Both the position numbers and the translations under genes were made by a program. From assembly GCA_033807695.1 (NCBI GenBank), contig CM066305.1:3472001-3536000 (forward strand): 64,000 nucleotides of DNA, given 5' to 3'. The notes below the pieces were generated by a model, which did no database searches, was not told where the DNA came from, and saw only the letters and a program-made list of their open reading frames with translations. This DNA comes from Daedaleopsis sinensis (lineage: Eukaryota > Basidiomycota > Agaricomycetes > Polyporales > Polyporaceae). The first letter of the stretch is position 1. Each line of letters starts with the position of its first letter. This document shows, piece by piece, positions 51,153-63,056 of the stretch.

Positions 51153-51240
51153 AATGGCGATGATGCTGTCGGCCTTGCCATGCATCGGTTCCTGGTCGAA
51201 CCCCTTCAAGTTGGCGGATGCGTTCCTAAGTCTATGTGTT
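51153..51240 (-). pseudogene. Relic D of the family gene, 5' remnant
   Basis: Reverse-strand exon piece reading ASANLKGFDQEPMHGKADSIIAI, continuous with the part ending at 43748 once the two insertions are removed. Homology to A and E stops near 51240; the rest of the 5' half of this copy is missing. Confidence 0.75.
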
Positions 51241-51515
51241 GTCGAGGCGGGGGCATGGCAGACATGGCGGGTACGCCATATGTAGTACGTAGTCATAGGG
51301 CGGATGACAGACGAGCGGGCGAAGACACGCCGCCGGGGAGACACGTCAAGAACGCGTGGGGAGGAGGTACCCTGAGGTACCGCTAGGTACCGCCCACAGA
51401 TCTAGATCTAGATCAGAGAGGCGTCGCCTGGCATCGCGTGGCTGTTCCATCGTTGAACGTTCAACTTTACTCATACCCATTCGCCACTTTATTCTGACCA
51501 CAGCAGATCTCTACT
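51241..51515. other. Short gap with GGTACC and AGATCT direct repeats; copy E promoter
   Basis: 51366-51413 holds three GGTACC palindromes and overlapping AGATCT units, a possible rearrangement scar between relic D and copy E. The last 30 bp before 51516 match the upstream DNA of copy A. Confidence 0.4.
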
Positions 51516-54500
51516 ATGACCATCGCAACAGATCCTCAGTATCCAGCAGTCGTTCAACAGCTTGTCAAGGAACTCCAGCTGCCGCGTCCGACGAGTCGTA
51601 TGATCTTACAGGTATGCTGCTATATTACCTACTATTAGTAGGCCATCAATGCTAAATGATCCGTGCGTCAGGATCCTGGAGTGTTTTGTGGCGCCGCTCG
51701 TGAGCTCCATGAGCGTGTCCCAATTACATCGGAGCGTCGACATATGGATCTTAACGACATGGTCGCCGATGATGATGTTTCTCTTCAGCAGTACACCGCA
51801 ATATTGGAACAGGCCACCGTGATGCAACTTGAGTCGCCGCTCACAACTCATAGCACGAGTATGCTACCCGAAGTCATGAACATGCTCTTCATCATGCTGC
51901 GCGAGATATATCCTCAACATGAGTTTTGGTCGGTCGATACTTCCTGTATTCATATGAGGGGAGGCTGACGCTCATGTATCGTCATCATCAGCTCATCAGT
52001 CACGTATGCTACGGCAAAGCCATTGCTCGCCGGTGTCTTCCCAATCCTTCACCTGCACGGACAGGCGGCGCTCGTCGTCCGCAAGATTGGTACACTTCCA
52101 CCCACACCTTCAACCGACTCTGATGGTACGCCTAGATCACCCATCACCTTGCGCGTCCTCTAATTCGTCTTCATCATAACTCGTAGACACCGACTCGGAA
52201 GGTGAGTACTTATAAGCAAACCCGTGTTCAGAGCAGCTGACAATCGGATGACCATCTGTGGAGCAGGAGATGACTCGGACTCCTCGGAGCAATCCTCCTC
52301 AGATTCATCCTCCGACTCTGACTCTGGCGTTCACAGCTGGTGGTATCGAGACGAACCCGCACCTGGGGAAGATCTCAGCGACGACGACGAAGCTAGTCTG
52401 TGTGATGGTCACGACCAGCAGCTACTATGCTCGGCCGACCACGAAGTTCAAGAACCAACGGTTCTCTGCGTTGATCTCACTGACAGTATCGAGACCCTTC
52501 TGGCCAGTGCCCTATACCACCGATCTTCACTCGGTCTTGATGGGGCTCTGATCGGAATTTCGTGCGATAGAACAAGCACAGTTGTACGCGTCATCATCGG
52601 TTGGCTTGATGAATGCGTGGAGGATGGCGATGACCTGGTAAGTCTTCGCCGTGCATAGCCGAACGCACCATTCGCTGATTTACGCTTAGCCCAAGGTTCA
52701 CCGGACTTCTTTGCCTAGTGACATGGATGTGTTTGATTTGAGCAATCCGATGGACGCCGCTGCTCTTTTCATCGTTCTCAGACGTATGAGGGGCGTCCGT
52801 GGGATTGAAGCCGCCAGACTCGACCTCGCCGTCCTGCCCTGGCGAGCCGATTTACATTCCCGATTGGAGCTACTATGGGATCAAGAGGATGGGATGGATA
52901 ATACCAGTGTGAATAGGTCGAGGGTTGAACAATGGGCTTATAGGGTACAAATACCCTTGAGGTGTGTGCGTTTGCTTCTGCTTCCTTATCACATCGCCAA
53001 TCCATGACCACAATCGTGACAGGCCAAGTGATCGTCTGCACACAAATGATCCTAACTTCGAGGGCGCGCTCGTGGTGCCAGATCCACAAGAGACAAGTCC
53101 TGCACCACAGTCTGGTCCATGGACTGAAAGGTGAGAAGATTATAAGTTTATCCCGTTTCCGACACAGTTCTCATCTCAATGACAGATCGGTCGGCGACTC
53201 AGACGGTCGTAGCGATGAAGATGGCAGGTATGTATCGCACGTCTAGTGCCTGAGGCCATTGAGACTAACCGTTGTATATCATCAGGTTGGCCCGGGGCGC
53301 CGCGTTATAGTAAGAGATCATAGCTTTTGCTCAGCCAAAATGGTCACTAATGTCAAGCATACAGTTATACTCGAGTTGGCGATGTCCCAACTCGAATGAT
53401 AGTCTACTTATTCTGTCGTCGAGGCATTGTATGCTCGGTCCAAGACGCCCCCAAGCGCTGGCAACCGTCTATCACCTTCCCTGAGGTCTATGTACACGCG
53501 TCTGCGCTTGTCAGCTTCAACGATGGCCTTGTATGTTTTCATTGTGTTCTGATCTCGAAACTGTTTTAACAGAAGGATAGGAGTCGGTCAGCAATGTTTG
53601 CCTAAATCCTCAGATGAGCAACATTATCGACGACCTGCGCGAAGCGTACGAGACATCTACGCGCGAGAATGCCTCTTTGGGGAAGATGGGGCCAGTGATT
53701 GAGGAGGTGGTTCGAGACAGCTTTTGCTCGATTCTACACGTGGTAGAAACTTCTCGTGCACTTCGAGATCACATCAACGAACAAATCACGGACAACACGA
53801 ACGAAGAGTCAGCATCGAAGGTCAAATATCACAACGAGGCAGCGTACCGCCATCTATGGGACCAACTCATGCTGTCCATTGTCAAAAGATGTCGAAAGGC
53901 TGATGTGCGCTATGAGTGAGTAGTACTTTCTAGGTCGGCTCCTTCTCACATATCATATGATGACTGTTTTTTTAGGAGAGAAGCGATTCTATCCTTGTCG
54001 GAAAACCCCCTCGATCTGCGAAAGGAGGCTAGAGAAGAGAGCTACAACGCCTTCGCCGCTGTCTATCCCCCTTCTATCGCGAAGAAAGATCCATATGGTA
54101 GCGAAGCATACAGGTTGTGGGACGCGGCAGATTATGCTCTTGAGACCGCATCTGCCGGGGAGTTCGACCAGGAACCGATGCAGGGCACGGCCGACAGCAT
54201 CATCGCCATTACCATTCCCAATGCCTATCGTACAGGCGCCGTGGCAAAGAGCGTCTCGATCTGGACACCGAGCCACGAGCCGCGGACTACAGATGTGCTC
54301 GGGTCCCAAGCTGTATTCGACCCCGACCCCCACAGCAGTTCCACGGACAATGTTTTCGTCGACAACTACTCACGTCAGACATTCACTGAGACAGACAAAC
54401 AAGTATTTCGCGAAGCCGCATCTGACCGTGGAACAGTGCCTGTACTGAAAGGTGTACACGGCCTGCAGACCTCGCCCGGACCCTCAAACGACGAAGGAGC

Positions 54501-55286
54501 TCGAAGACTGGCCACCGGAGCCAAGCAGGCACTGTCTATTGGTGCCACTCCACTGTCCCAGGAGGCGAACACTATGGCCACCGGCGATTGTGACTTGCAC
54601 ATCCCATTATTCGCCGCCGAGTTCGGAGAGAATGTCACAAGTGAGAGCGCCACCTACCAAAGTCGCATGCACCTCCTCGCGATGACATCCTTCCTTCGGC
54701 TTTTTGGTATCTTCCGATTTCCTCTGTTCGGCCTCGTTACCACCGGTTCTTCCGGAACCATCACTTGCGCATGGAGTGAAACAATCACAGTCATGGAGGG
54801 CTGTAGGAAGTGGTTGGCTGACTATGCTTGGGTCACGCTCGATGACGACGCTTACATGAAACTCTTCGAACAGAGGCGCTTTGCTAGCGTTGATGTGTGT
54901 ACTCTTCGTGACCTCCTTCGTCTGACCATCCCTGGACGACTGACGATGCTCTTCTATTCCAGATCACAATGCTTGCCGACGAGCAAGCCACTATCCTCGA
55001 CTTGACGAATCCACTTGACGCACTCAATGTGGCCACTTTCATCGCATATGTCGTCCTCGAACACGCTCCTCGGATTCGCGCCCTGTTCTCACGCGACCTG
55101 CAACCCAAGTCCGACAGTGCAGCGAAGTATCTCTGCGAGCAGACGCACGACTTGAACGCCATGAGACCGATTGAGGTCGCGCAGAGGATGACGGAGGACG
55201 GTGGTAAGTGGAAGAAGGAGAAAGTTGTGAAGCCGAAGGGCGAGAAGTCAGAATCCAAGCCTGCTCAAAGCCCGAGTATGTCATAG
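51516..55286 (+). CDS. Unrecognised two-module family protein, copy E
   Basis: Best-preserved copy; about eleven exons and about 900 residues are inferred. Module 1: ATDPQYPAVVQQLVKEL, DPGVFCGAARELHE, YTAILEQATVMQ, MLPEVMNMLFIMLREIYP, VTYATAKPLLAGVFPI, a Ser/Asp-rich linker, GHDQQLLC, SALYHRSSLG, CDRTSTVVRVIIGWLDE, DLSNPMDAAALFIVLRRMR, LPWRADLHSRLELLWDQ. A linking exon reads YTRVGDVPTRMIVYLFCRRG and VQDAPKRWQPSITFPEVYVH. Module 2: VVRDSFCSILHVVE, NEAAYRHLWDQLMLSIVKRC, EFDQEPMQGTADSIIAITIP, KSVSIWTP, CDLHIPLFAAEFGENVT, YQSRMHLLAMTSFLRLFG, FPLFGLVTTGSSGTITCAW. Last exon: ILDLTNPLDALNVATFIAYVV and KKEK-rich tail, ending at 55286. Intron sequence is about 90% shared with copy A, so the duplication is recent. 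Confidence 0.68.
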
Positions 55287-55607
55287 CCAACGGCATACCA
55301 CACCAATCTGCCAAGATGGGGAGAATTTTATAACCATGTGTCACCTCCAAATTGAATCGTGTGCATCAGTCTAAGTGTGCGAAGGATAGTATTGTGTGGG
55401 ACCGCGGTAGTCGGGTGCGGGTTCATACTCACACGTCCTCAGATGTCCTCCTACGAGCCCAGATTCATAGTAGAATCGGAATCATACCGACACTATGACT
55501 TTGCCTATTACTCCCTTTATAATCCTGTCGGATCTCACGAATTCTCGCTCCAATGCGACCGTGATAATCTGGAGGCTACACCCAATGATACAACCAAACG
55601 ACTCGGA
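55287..55607. other. Convergent 3' region of copy E and IMPDH
   Basis: 321 bp without a recognised gene. The family 3' flank seen after A, C and D is missing here, so copy E ends in different DNA. Confidence 0.5.
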
Positions 55608-57615
55608 TCACGACGAGAACAACCGCTTCGTATACCTGCACACATGCGCACGTCAGAACCCTACACAACAACGAGCAGTCGCCAGAAAGTACTCACGAGT
55701 TCAGCCCATGCACTCCACCTTCAATCTGTGCGCTCGCGGTACGCAACTCGAAGCGCACCGTGCCGCTCTCCACACCACTGCGCAACTCGGCGACATTGCG
55801 CACCCCGATATCCTGGAACGAGTGCTGCAGGCCGGCGTAGAGGTACGGCAGGAACGCATGCACGGAGCCCTTGTCTTGCACGTCACCCGACACGCCCTGC
55901 GCGACCTTGACAGCGGACGACTCGGAAAAGTACCGCGTGGTCGCCGCATTCTCATGCGTCGAGGTCTTGGAGGGCGCCTTGGAGGAACCGGGTCCTGAAC
56001 CCCCACGCTGGGCAGAAGGAGGCACAGGCTTGCCCTGCTCCATCGCCTCCTATACATTTGTGCAGGTCCAACATGAGAACTGAGGGAGCACGAGGATATG
56101 TGCGGAACGCACCAAACTGCCCATGCCGCGGTACGCCTTGACACGCTTGCCCTCATGCCAGAAGTACTCGCCCGGTGCTTCTGTAGTGCCCGCAAGCAAA
56201 CCACCCATCATCACCGCACCGGCCCCGAGAGCGAGCGCTTTGACGACGTGCCCAACGTTCCCGATACCACCGTCGGCGATGACCGGTACCCCGAACCTGT
56301 TCGCGAACTGAGCAACCGCATACACCGCCGTCGCCTGAGGCCGGCCGACCGCCATGACCTCCTGGGTGATACAGATCGAGCCAGAGCCCATGCCGATGCG
56401 AAGACCGTCCGCACCAGCAAAGATGAGGTTCGCGGCCTGTTCGCGCGTAACAACGTTGCCTGCGATGACCTCAAGCTTGGGGTATGTCTGCTTGATCCAC
56501 TTGATCATCTCAATCTGGAAGACAGAATTTCCCTGAGAGGAGTCGAGGACGACGATGTCCAGGCCGGCCTCTACGAGAAGCGCCAGACGCTCACGATCCG
56601 CAGGTCGCGTCCCTATAGCGGCCGCTGCGTACAGCTGCTTGCTCTCCGGAAGCTTAGATGCGAGCGGGAACGTCTTGTTCTTGAGCAGGTCAGAGCGCGC
56701 GAGGAGCGCAGCCAGGCGACCCTCCTTATCGACGATGGGGAGCTTGCCCTTCTTCGAGTCACGAAGGATCGTGTTGGCCTCTTGAAGAGTGATACCCTCG
56801 GGTGCGGTGATAAGGTTCGTGGTCATCACTTCATGAAGAGGGGTCGTAGGCGCGCGGAACTGGATATCCCTGTTCGTCACGATGCCGACCAGCTTCCCGC
56901 CCAATTTGCCAGTATCTGAGAACGAGTCAGCACGTGATCACACGAGAAGCAATACATCATAGCAAGTCAGAGTAAAACTGAGTTATCCTCAATTCACGCG
57001 TCGTATGACGCGTTAGTTCGGAAGAACGAAGGTTGTATACAGGTTGATACATCATGAAGAAAGTCATGGAGCTAGACTCACCGGTGATCGGGATCCCTGC
57101 AAATCCCAGCCGCTCCTTGACGTCCAGGACGTCTTCGACGAGGTGGTTCGGGGTGAGAACGACAGGGTTGCCAATGAACCCGTTCTCGTGGCGCTTCACA
57201 GCGCGCACCATGGCTGCCTGAGCTGCCGGAGGCTGGTTGTGGTGAATGACACCGATGCCGCCCAGGAGCTGCAAGGCGGGAGAGAGGAGATTGGACACCG
57301 TTCTACCCGGAGGACGCGTGCGAGGCAGCTTACCGCCACGGCAATCGCCATCTCGCTCTCCGTCACGGTGTCCATCGGGCTGCTCACGAACGGTGTCTTC
57401 AAGGTCACGTTGCGCGTAATGCGACTCTCTGTCGAGACCTCATGCGCGCCGAAGTCAATCTTGCCGGGGAGAAGGAGGAAGTCGTTATAGGTGAGGCCGC
57501 CATGGATACGCGAATCCATGAGCTCGGCGGCGGAAAGCCCGTCCGAACGTTCATAGCTCTTGAGAACCTCGAGAGCCTGCGAGGGGTCAAGGAAGGCGTT
57601 GGCGGAGGAGGACAT
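55608..57615 (-). CDS. IMD1: Inosine-5'-monophosphate dehydrogenase
   Basis: Rate-limiting enzyme of guanine nucleotide synthesis (IMP to XMP, NAD-dependent), tetrameric TIM barrel with an inserted CBS pair. Start [11 protein letters not shown] at 57615. Barrel begins [27 protein letters not shown] and [25 protein letters not shown] pair: [12 protein letters not shown]...LHEVMT and [22 protein letters not shown]. Active-site region: [39 protein letters not shown] with the catalytic Cys, [38 protein letters not shown]. The flap follows. The last exon, 55629-55608, gives YTKRLFSS*. About 545 residues. The 57763 telobox lies upstream. Confidence 0.95.
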
Positions 57616-57942
57616 GGTGGGTTGGGCGAAAGATTGCCAGCCCAAGCATTTTTCTTGCAGTCCGACATGCTTCCTCAGCGAGGCAAGGTTCGGGCGGAGA
57701 CCCAACTCTAGCCGAATGTGCGCGAAAAACTTTTGAACGCCGACAACCCCAAGTAACCCTGTCCTAGGGTTAGGAGCACGGGCAGGCAAGAACAAACCCG
57801 TCGGACCAGATACATAGAATAGTAACGATACGAGCGACACCAAGAAATGGATACAATACTGGTGGCATCAAAACCGCCGGAATCTGGTCGTACTCGTACT
57901 TGGAACATCGTAGCAGATAGTGATACACGGAAACACAGAACA
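57616..57942. other. Intergenic IMPDH promoter / NOG1 3' flank
   Basis: Holds the IMPDH promoter, with the telobox, and the NOG1 3' UTR. Frames here (reverse 57708-58343, forward 57847-58206) are shadows or chance. Confidence 0.5.
57763..57774 (+). promoter_or_regulatory. Telobox-like CCTAGGGTTAGG upstream of IMPDH
   Basis: About 150 bp upstream of the IMPDH start in the 327-bp gap to NOG1. Also preceded by TAACCCT at 57754. Confidence 0.45.
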
Positions 57943-60356
57943 TCAACGACGATCCGTCTTGCCCCCTTTCCGCTTTCCAGAGAACAGATGCTTGGGCTAA
58001 GGACAAGGGCCTCATCAGTCAACCGCTCATCACGCACCGATACACAACCACTCACCATTTTGACCTTGATCGCGCGGTCGCTCTCTCCTGCACGTGCGTG
58101 CATGTTGCGTTCTCTTTGCCCGAGATTGCGCAGCTTGACCGCTTTTGACACTTGCTGGAACGGGGACACAACGTATTCAGCGCGCCGCACGCTACACAGC
58201 GCATAAGCACACTCACCGCCTCGTCGCGCATACCCGCCAATTGGCGATTCGATCGTGGATGCCTCGCTTTCGTGACGACCGCGCCCGAGTTCGCTTTCGC
58301 CCGCTTGAGCTTCGGCGCCTCCGCGCCGTCGACATCCATCCACTCGCCTTCGCCATCGTCGCCATCGCCTGCTTCCGCATCCTCGTCGACGTCCATCGCC
58401 GCCGCGTCTTCTTCGGCCTGCCGTTTCCGCTTCGCACCAGCGACCTTCGCAAGCATCTCGGCGCGTCCTTGTATGCGGCTTGGATCGAGCCCCGCCTTGG
58501 TCATCTCGGTCGTCAGCTCAGTTAGCGTACGAAGCCCAACAGTGCGAGGAAGCGCGGCGCGGTTCTTCATAGCTTTCTTTGTGTTCTGCGAGATGAGCTT
58601 CTTCTCCCGCGAGTCTTTGCCTTCAATGGCCTCGCGCTCGTCGTCAGAGTCGAACTGAGCGGACACAATACTTATTAGCTGTTGTTCAACATACTGAAAT
58701 AAGTCGCACGTACCATGTCGGATTCGCTAGCGTAGAACCCGTCTGCTTCCAACTTCTCCTCCTCACGTTCAAGAGCGTCGAGCTTCTCGAGGATGTCTGG
58801 ATCGATGAAGTCCGCAACGTTCTTGCCGTCCATGATCTCGGGCATGATGTCGTCCTTCCAATCCTCGTGGGCGAGCAGGTAATTCTCTGCGGAGCTCGAA
58901 TGTCAGCATCAGTAACAAATATAAAGCTATAGCGCATACTCTTGAGATTGATGTTGTACACGCCCGCACCACCCTCTTCGGCCTCGATGTCGCGCTCAAG
59001 CCGTCGGCGCTCATTATCCTCCTTGTCGTATTTCTTGCGATCCTTGACGGCATCGGGGATGAACGGCGCACGGACGACATCATCGCGCGACTTCGGCTGT
59101 GCAACATGAAGACGGTTGAGGATCGCGTTGACTTTGTTGCCTTTGAGCTTCGTGTCGACGCGATGTTCGAGGAGTGCGTCGCAAGCCGTAGTCTTCAGTG
59201 TCATAACGCCCTCGTCATTGTAGCACGACACTTGGACGTGCCGCACGCCTTCGGAATTGATAATCTCTTCCACGAGTGCCCGGCGCTCAGGGGCGAGATC
59301 TTCCAGACGGGCGACGTCCGCTTTGTTCAGGACAAGAACGGTAGGCTTGTTTGCGAAGAGGGGCTTGATGGCATTGTACAATTGGCACTGCGCCTCCACC
59401 GAGTAGCCGCACTGCTCCGAGAGGTCCATGAAGTAGAGGACGCATGCTTTTAGGTGAGCGAGGGCGGTGATACTCTGCATCTCGATATTGTTCATCTCCT
59501 CGAGGGGGTGGTCGAGGATTCCGGGGGTGTCGATAACCTGCCATCGCATATAGCGGTAGTCCAGGTGACCGATGAAGAGGGATTTGGTGGTGAAAGCGTA
59601 GGGCTGGACATCGACATCCGCCCGAGTAACCTTGTTGAGGAATGAGGACTTGCCGACGTTAGGGTATCCGCAAATGAGGAGAGTGCGAGCGGTGGGGTCG
59701 ATAGCGGGTAGACGGGATAGATGTTTGCGGACTTCCTCGAGGAACTCGAGGGCTTCGTTTTGACGCCTCATGATAGTGGCCATGCGACCGAGAGCTGCTC
59801 GCTTCAGCTGCTTGCATCGGTAGAGACTGTCGCCGAATTTGAGGAGACGGACATAGTCCTTGGCTACCTGGTCGATGAGGTGCCGGGCAGTACGGAGCTG
59901 TCCGAGTGCCAGTTTGTAGTGGTTCTTGTCATACAGGACATTGAGGAGGGACGAAAGGAAGGGGTGAAGATCCTGCAGGTAGGTGAGCAAACTAGCGGAT
60001 ATGGACCCGTGCGGGTGTCTATGCTGTGTTCTATAACACAGAATACCTGCACGGGCACTTGGAATGATAGGAAGGACGTACGTCAATGATGGGGAACTCC
60101 TCGAGGATTGCACCGAGCTTTTCGTCAAAAGAATCCTGTGTGAACTTGACCTTGCGCATATAAAAGTTGCGGATCCGACTGATCTTGAAGTTCTTGTGGA
60201 TAACCTGCGTATAACATAAGTCCTCCGCCTACAAATAGGCCGAAGGGATTGAAAGCGCACAGTGGGAGTCTTGCGCTGTGTTTTGGAGAGAACGATATCG
60301 AGAAAGTCCGATGCCTTAGGCACCGGAGCGATCGCCTTGAGCCCACTGGTCGACAT
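57943..60356 (-). CDS. NOG1: Nucleolar GTP-binding protein Nog1
   Basis: Essential GTPase of pre-60S particles acting from nucleolus to cytoplasm. Start [20 protein letters not shown] at 60356. N-terminal helical bundle to about residue 165 ([36 protein letters not shown]). GTPase domain: G1 [36 protein letters not shown]3 [15 protein letters not shown]4 VLNKADVA. The NOGCT segment [11 protein letters not shown]...[14 protein letters not shown] is followed by [16 protein letters not shown]. Acidic and Lys-rich tail, ending [15 protein letters not shown], the family C-terminus. About 650 residues; last exon near 57991-57943. One intron (about 59975-60084) carries a long hairpin. Confidence 0.95.
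60006..60055 (-). other. Two-tier hairpin within a NOG1 intron
   Basis: Outer arms 60006-60016 (CCCGTGCGGGT) and 60045-60055 (ACCTGCACGGG) pair over 11 bp with one mismatch on the DNA (G-U type in one RNA strand). Inner arms CTGTGTT (60024-60030) and AACACAG (60035-60041) pair perfectly around a 4-nt loop. It lies entirely inside the intron that starts after EEFPIID. Confidence 0.7.
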
Positions 60357-60832
60357 CTTGCTGGAGTGAGCGGGGAGGTCGTTCCAATGTACAGTCGAAA
60401 AAGCCGCAAAGAAAACGGAGTGGGAGGAAGGCAAAGGATGGCGGGGGGCAAGGCGGGACGGAATGCTCGAGTCGCTGAGCCTGAGACGCACTTTCCAAAA
60501 ATTCGGGTTACATAAGCAGCGCAATGCATGGCCCGTAGCGGCCCGCGGCTGGCGCGGACTTCTGTATATTTCGACCGCCGCGCATTGGCCGTGCACACAG
60601 GTTCGGTTCAGACGATTCGGCGACAGTGAATCAGTGTATTATGTCAGATGAAAGCTCATTCATACAATCTAAACTCTAACTTTACAACGACAATGTGTCC
60701 CGACAGTCGCAGCGACTATACTTTAGGGTAGGTAATGGTTTGCATCGTGGACGAGGTGTATATGGTGAATGCGAGATGAGCGTAAATGCGAGGACTCCAG
60801 AGCACGATCGTAGACAACAGTCACAACACTGC
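60357..60832. other. Intergenic NOG1 promoter / HMG-CoA synthase 3' flank
   Basis: About 476 bp. The frames at 60249-60651 are GC-rich chance frames. No further gene seen. Confidence 0.5.
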
Positions 60833-62649
60833 CTAGTACGCCTTGCGAGCGTACTGGCGCCGGTACTTGCTGTCGATGTTCTCGAGGTACCAGCCGCCAG
60901 GCCAGATGTTGTCCAGCGAGCCCTCGGGCACATACGACACCGCGTTGTGGTTCTTGTGGCGGAGCTGAAGAGAAAGCATAAGCATCATGAATGGAAATGA
61001 ACCGAGGAAAATGGCTGTACTCACCGTGAGCGAGTCGACATACTCCTGGCACGGAACGACCTTCATGCTCTCCAACCTCTGGACGAGGTTGAGCTTCTCC
61101 CTGATCTCGGTCGTGTCGCCCTTGACCTTGATGGTGAAGAACGAGCTGGCCAGACCAGAGCCGAATGCGAACATGCTGATGCGCTTGTCCCGGATCTCAG
61201 CGGGCTCGACGCTCGCGATGAGAGAAGCGAGACCGCCGTAGAGCGACGCGGTGTACATGTTGCCGCAGCGGCGGGCGCACTTCATGCCCTTCTCTACCGT
61301 CCTCTCGAAGTCCACTTTGGCGACGGCCATGAACGTCTTCTCGAGGTTCTTGTCCGTGAGCGAGGCCTTGTACGGCTGCGAGAGCCATGTCTCGCGCTCA
61401 GGGACGTTGGCGTACTGGGGCGCATCAGGGTTGGAGAGGAAGTCGTTGTAGACGAGGCGTGCGTGCGCCTTCTGGACCATCTTGCCGTAAGGCGAGTGGA
61501 ACACAGGGTAGTCGACGTCGGCAAGAGAAAACGCGGGTCCGGCGAGGCCTTGCGTCTTCTTCGCCTTGGTGTGCTTCGTGCGGAAGGCCTTGTAAGACGC
61601 GTCGATGGCAGAGATGTAAGCGGTGATCGAGACAGGGCCATCGACCTCCGGGTACTCGGAGTCGAGCTTGGGCTTGTAGAAATCGTACGTGTTGGCCATG
61701 TGCGAACCGTGGACGGCTGGCAAACGGCATAATCAGTCAACGGCCTCATGGATCTGGGATGGGAATCGAGATGCGCAAATGGAAGCCGGGGAACGCAGTA
61801 AGGGAACCGGAGGTAGGTTAACAGTGAGCGTTGATGACAGAAGCGCGCCCAGGTTGGTCCCTTCCCTCATGACGGTAATGCTTACGTTTATCGTACTAGC
61901 GTTGAACTAGCGAGACATGCGCAATGTCTCACGATAAGGGGCAAAACTAAGACACTCACGTTCAACAGCCAGGGGCGCGTTAGGGCCAATAAGCAAGGCA
62001 AAGGCACCAGCACCACCGGTCGGGCGACCGCTACCCTCAGCGTAGATGGCAATGTCACCACCGACGACAATCGCGTTCCGGCCGTCCCAGGAGGCAGACT
62101 CGATCCAGTTCACGGCGTTGAAGAGAGCGGCGGTGGAGCCGTAGCAAGCGTTCTTGGAGTCGACGCCCTCAATGTCGGTGTTGCCTGCCTCCGCGAAGTA
62201 GTCCATGAGGTGGGTCTTGGTGGATTTTGACTTGTCGATGATGGTCTCGGTGCCGACGTCGATGCGACCAATCGACTTGGGGTCGATGTTGTACTTTTCG
62301 ACGAGGCTGGTGACCGCTGGACGAGAGGTTAGGGGCGGCGGGCGGGGAGAGTTACAGGCACATACCGGTGAGTGCGAAGGAATTGATGTCCTCGCGGTCG
62401 TCACAGCACGCCATGAACTTCTGGCCGAGACCGATGGTGTACTTGCCCTTGGGGACATTGTCGAAGACCTCGAGCTCCTCCTCCGAGATACACTGCAGAG
62501 ACGAGTCAGGATGCGCGGGACTGGTGGTGCGTGCGCTGGACACGTACACGCTGCGGGAAGTACATCTCGACGGCGAGGATGCCGACGTCCTTGGGACGAG
62601 GAGGCCCCTGGAGTTCCTGGCTGGTGGACGCGTTTACGGAGATAGTCAT
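60833..62649 (-). CDS. ERG13: Hydroxymethylglutaryl-CoA synthase
   Basis: Second step of the mevalonate pathway, condensing acetyl-CoA with acetoacetyl-CoA to HMG-CoA; supplies ergosterol and, in polypores, triterpenoids. Start [13 protein letters not shown] at 62649. Motifs: [48 protein letters not shown] (catalytic Glu near 101), [16 protein letters not shown] (catalytic Cys near 135), [35 protein letters not shown] (the conserved His), [47 protein letters not shown]. Five or six exons, about 470 residues, ending RKAY. No frame damage. Confidence 0.96.
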
Positions 62650-62723
62650 TGTTGTGCGGGGCGGTGGGGAGATGAAGGACAGAAGGACGATGGCAATTGT
62701 CGGAAGAAGGGTCGAAGGGGGGA

Positions 62724-62728
62724 TTATA
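62724..62728 (-). promoter_or_regulatory. TATA-like element of HMG-CoA synthase
   Basis: Reverse-strand CTTATAAT about 75-80 bp upstream of the start codon, followed by a CT-rich stretch. Weak evidence. Confidence 0.35.
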
Positions 62729-63056
62729 AGTAGTGGAACTCGGATGAGACCAGCTTCGGCTAATAATTTGTGGCGAACGTCGCTCGTACCACCACTATAC
62801 TCGCGCCAGAAAACGCGCGCCCTCATTGGTCCGCGCGCCCGGAGCGCCTGCGCACTGGACCATCGGACGACGCTCCAAGTCCGTGCCCCTCCCAACTCGT
62901 TCCATTTTCCACTCCATTCCCGATAGTGACAACAAGAACAGTGAGATTGCGTATGTATGATACAGCCCACACTACACCACAGATACAAGATCAATTTCAG
63001 CTCCCAGTACAATCCTCGCGTACCAATACAGTCATCCTTGCTTCCACCTCATGTCT
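62729..63056. other. Intergenic HMG-CoA synthase / eIF5B
   Basis: About 330 bp of promoter and 3' flank; no gene recognised. The reverse frame 62506-63012 is not conserved. Confidence 0.45.

Noticed and set aside
43740..51161. 9-bp target duplication AATGGC(A/G)AT around the nested MITE (would suggest a Mutator-type element)
   Set aside because: The intact paralogue already contains AATGGT-AATGGC in tandem, so only AAT is newly duplicated.
58152..58658. 168-codon forward frame opposite the NOG1 tail
   Set aside because: Ser/Ala-rich shadow of the acidic Lys-rich NOG1 C-terminus.
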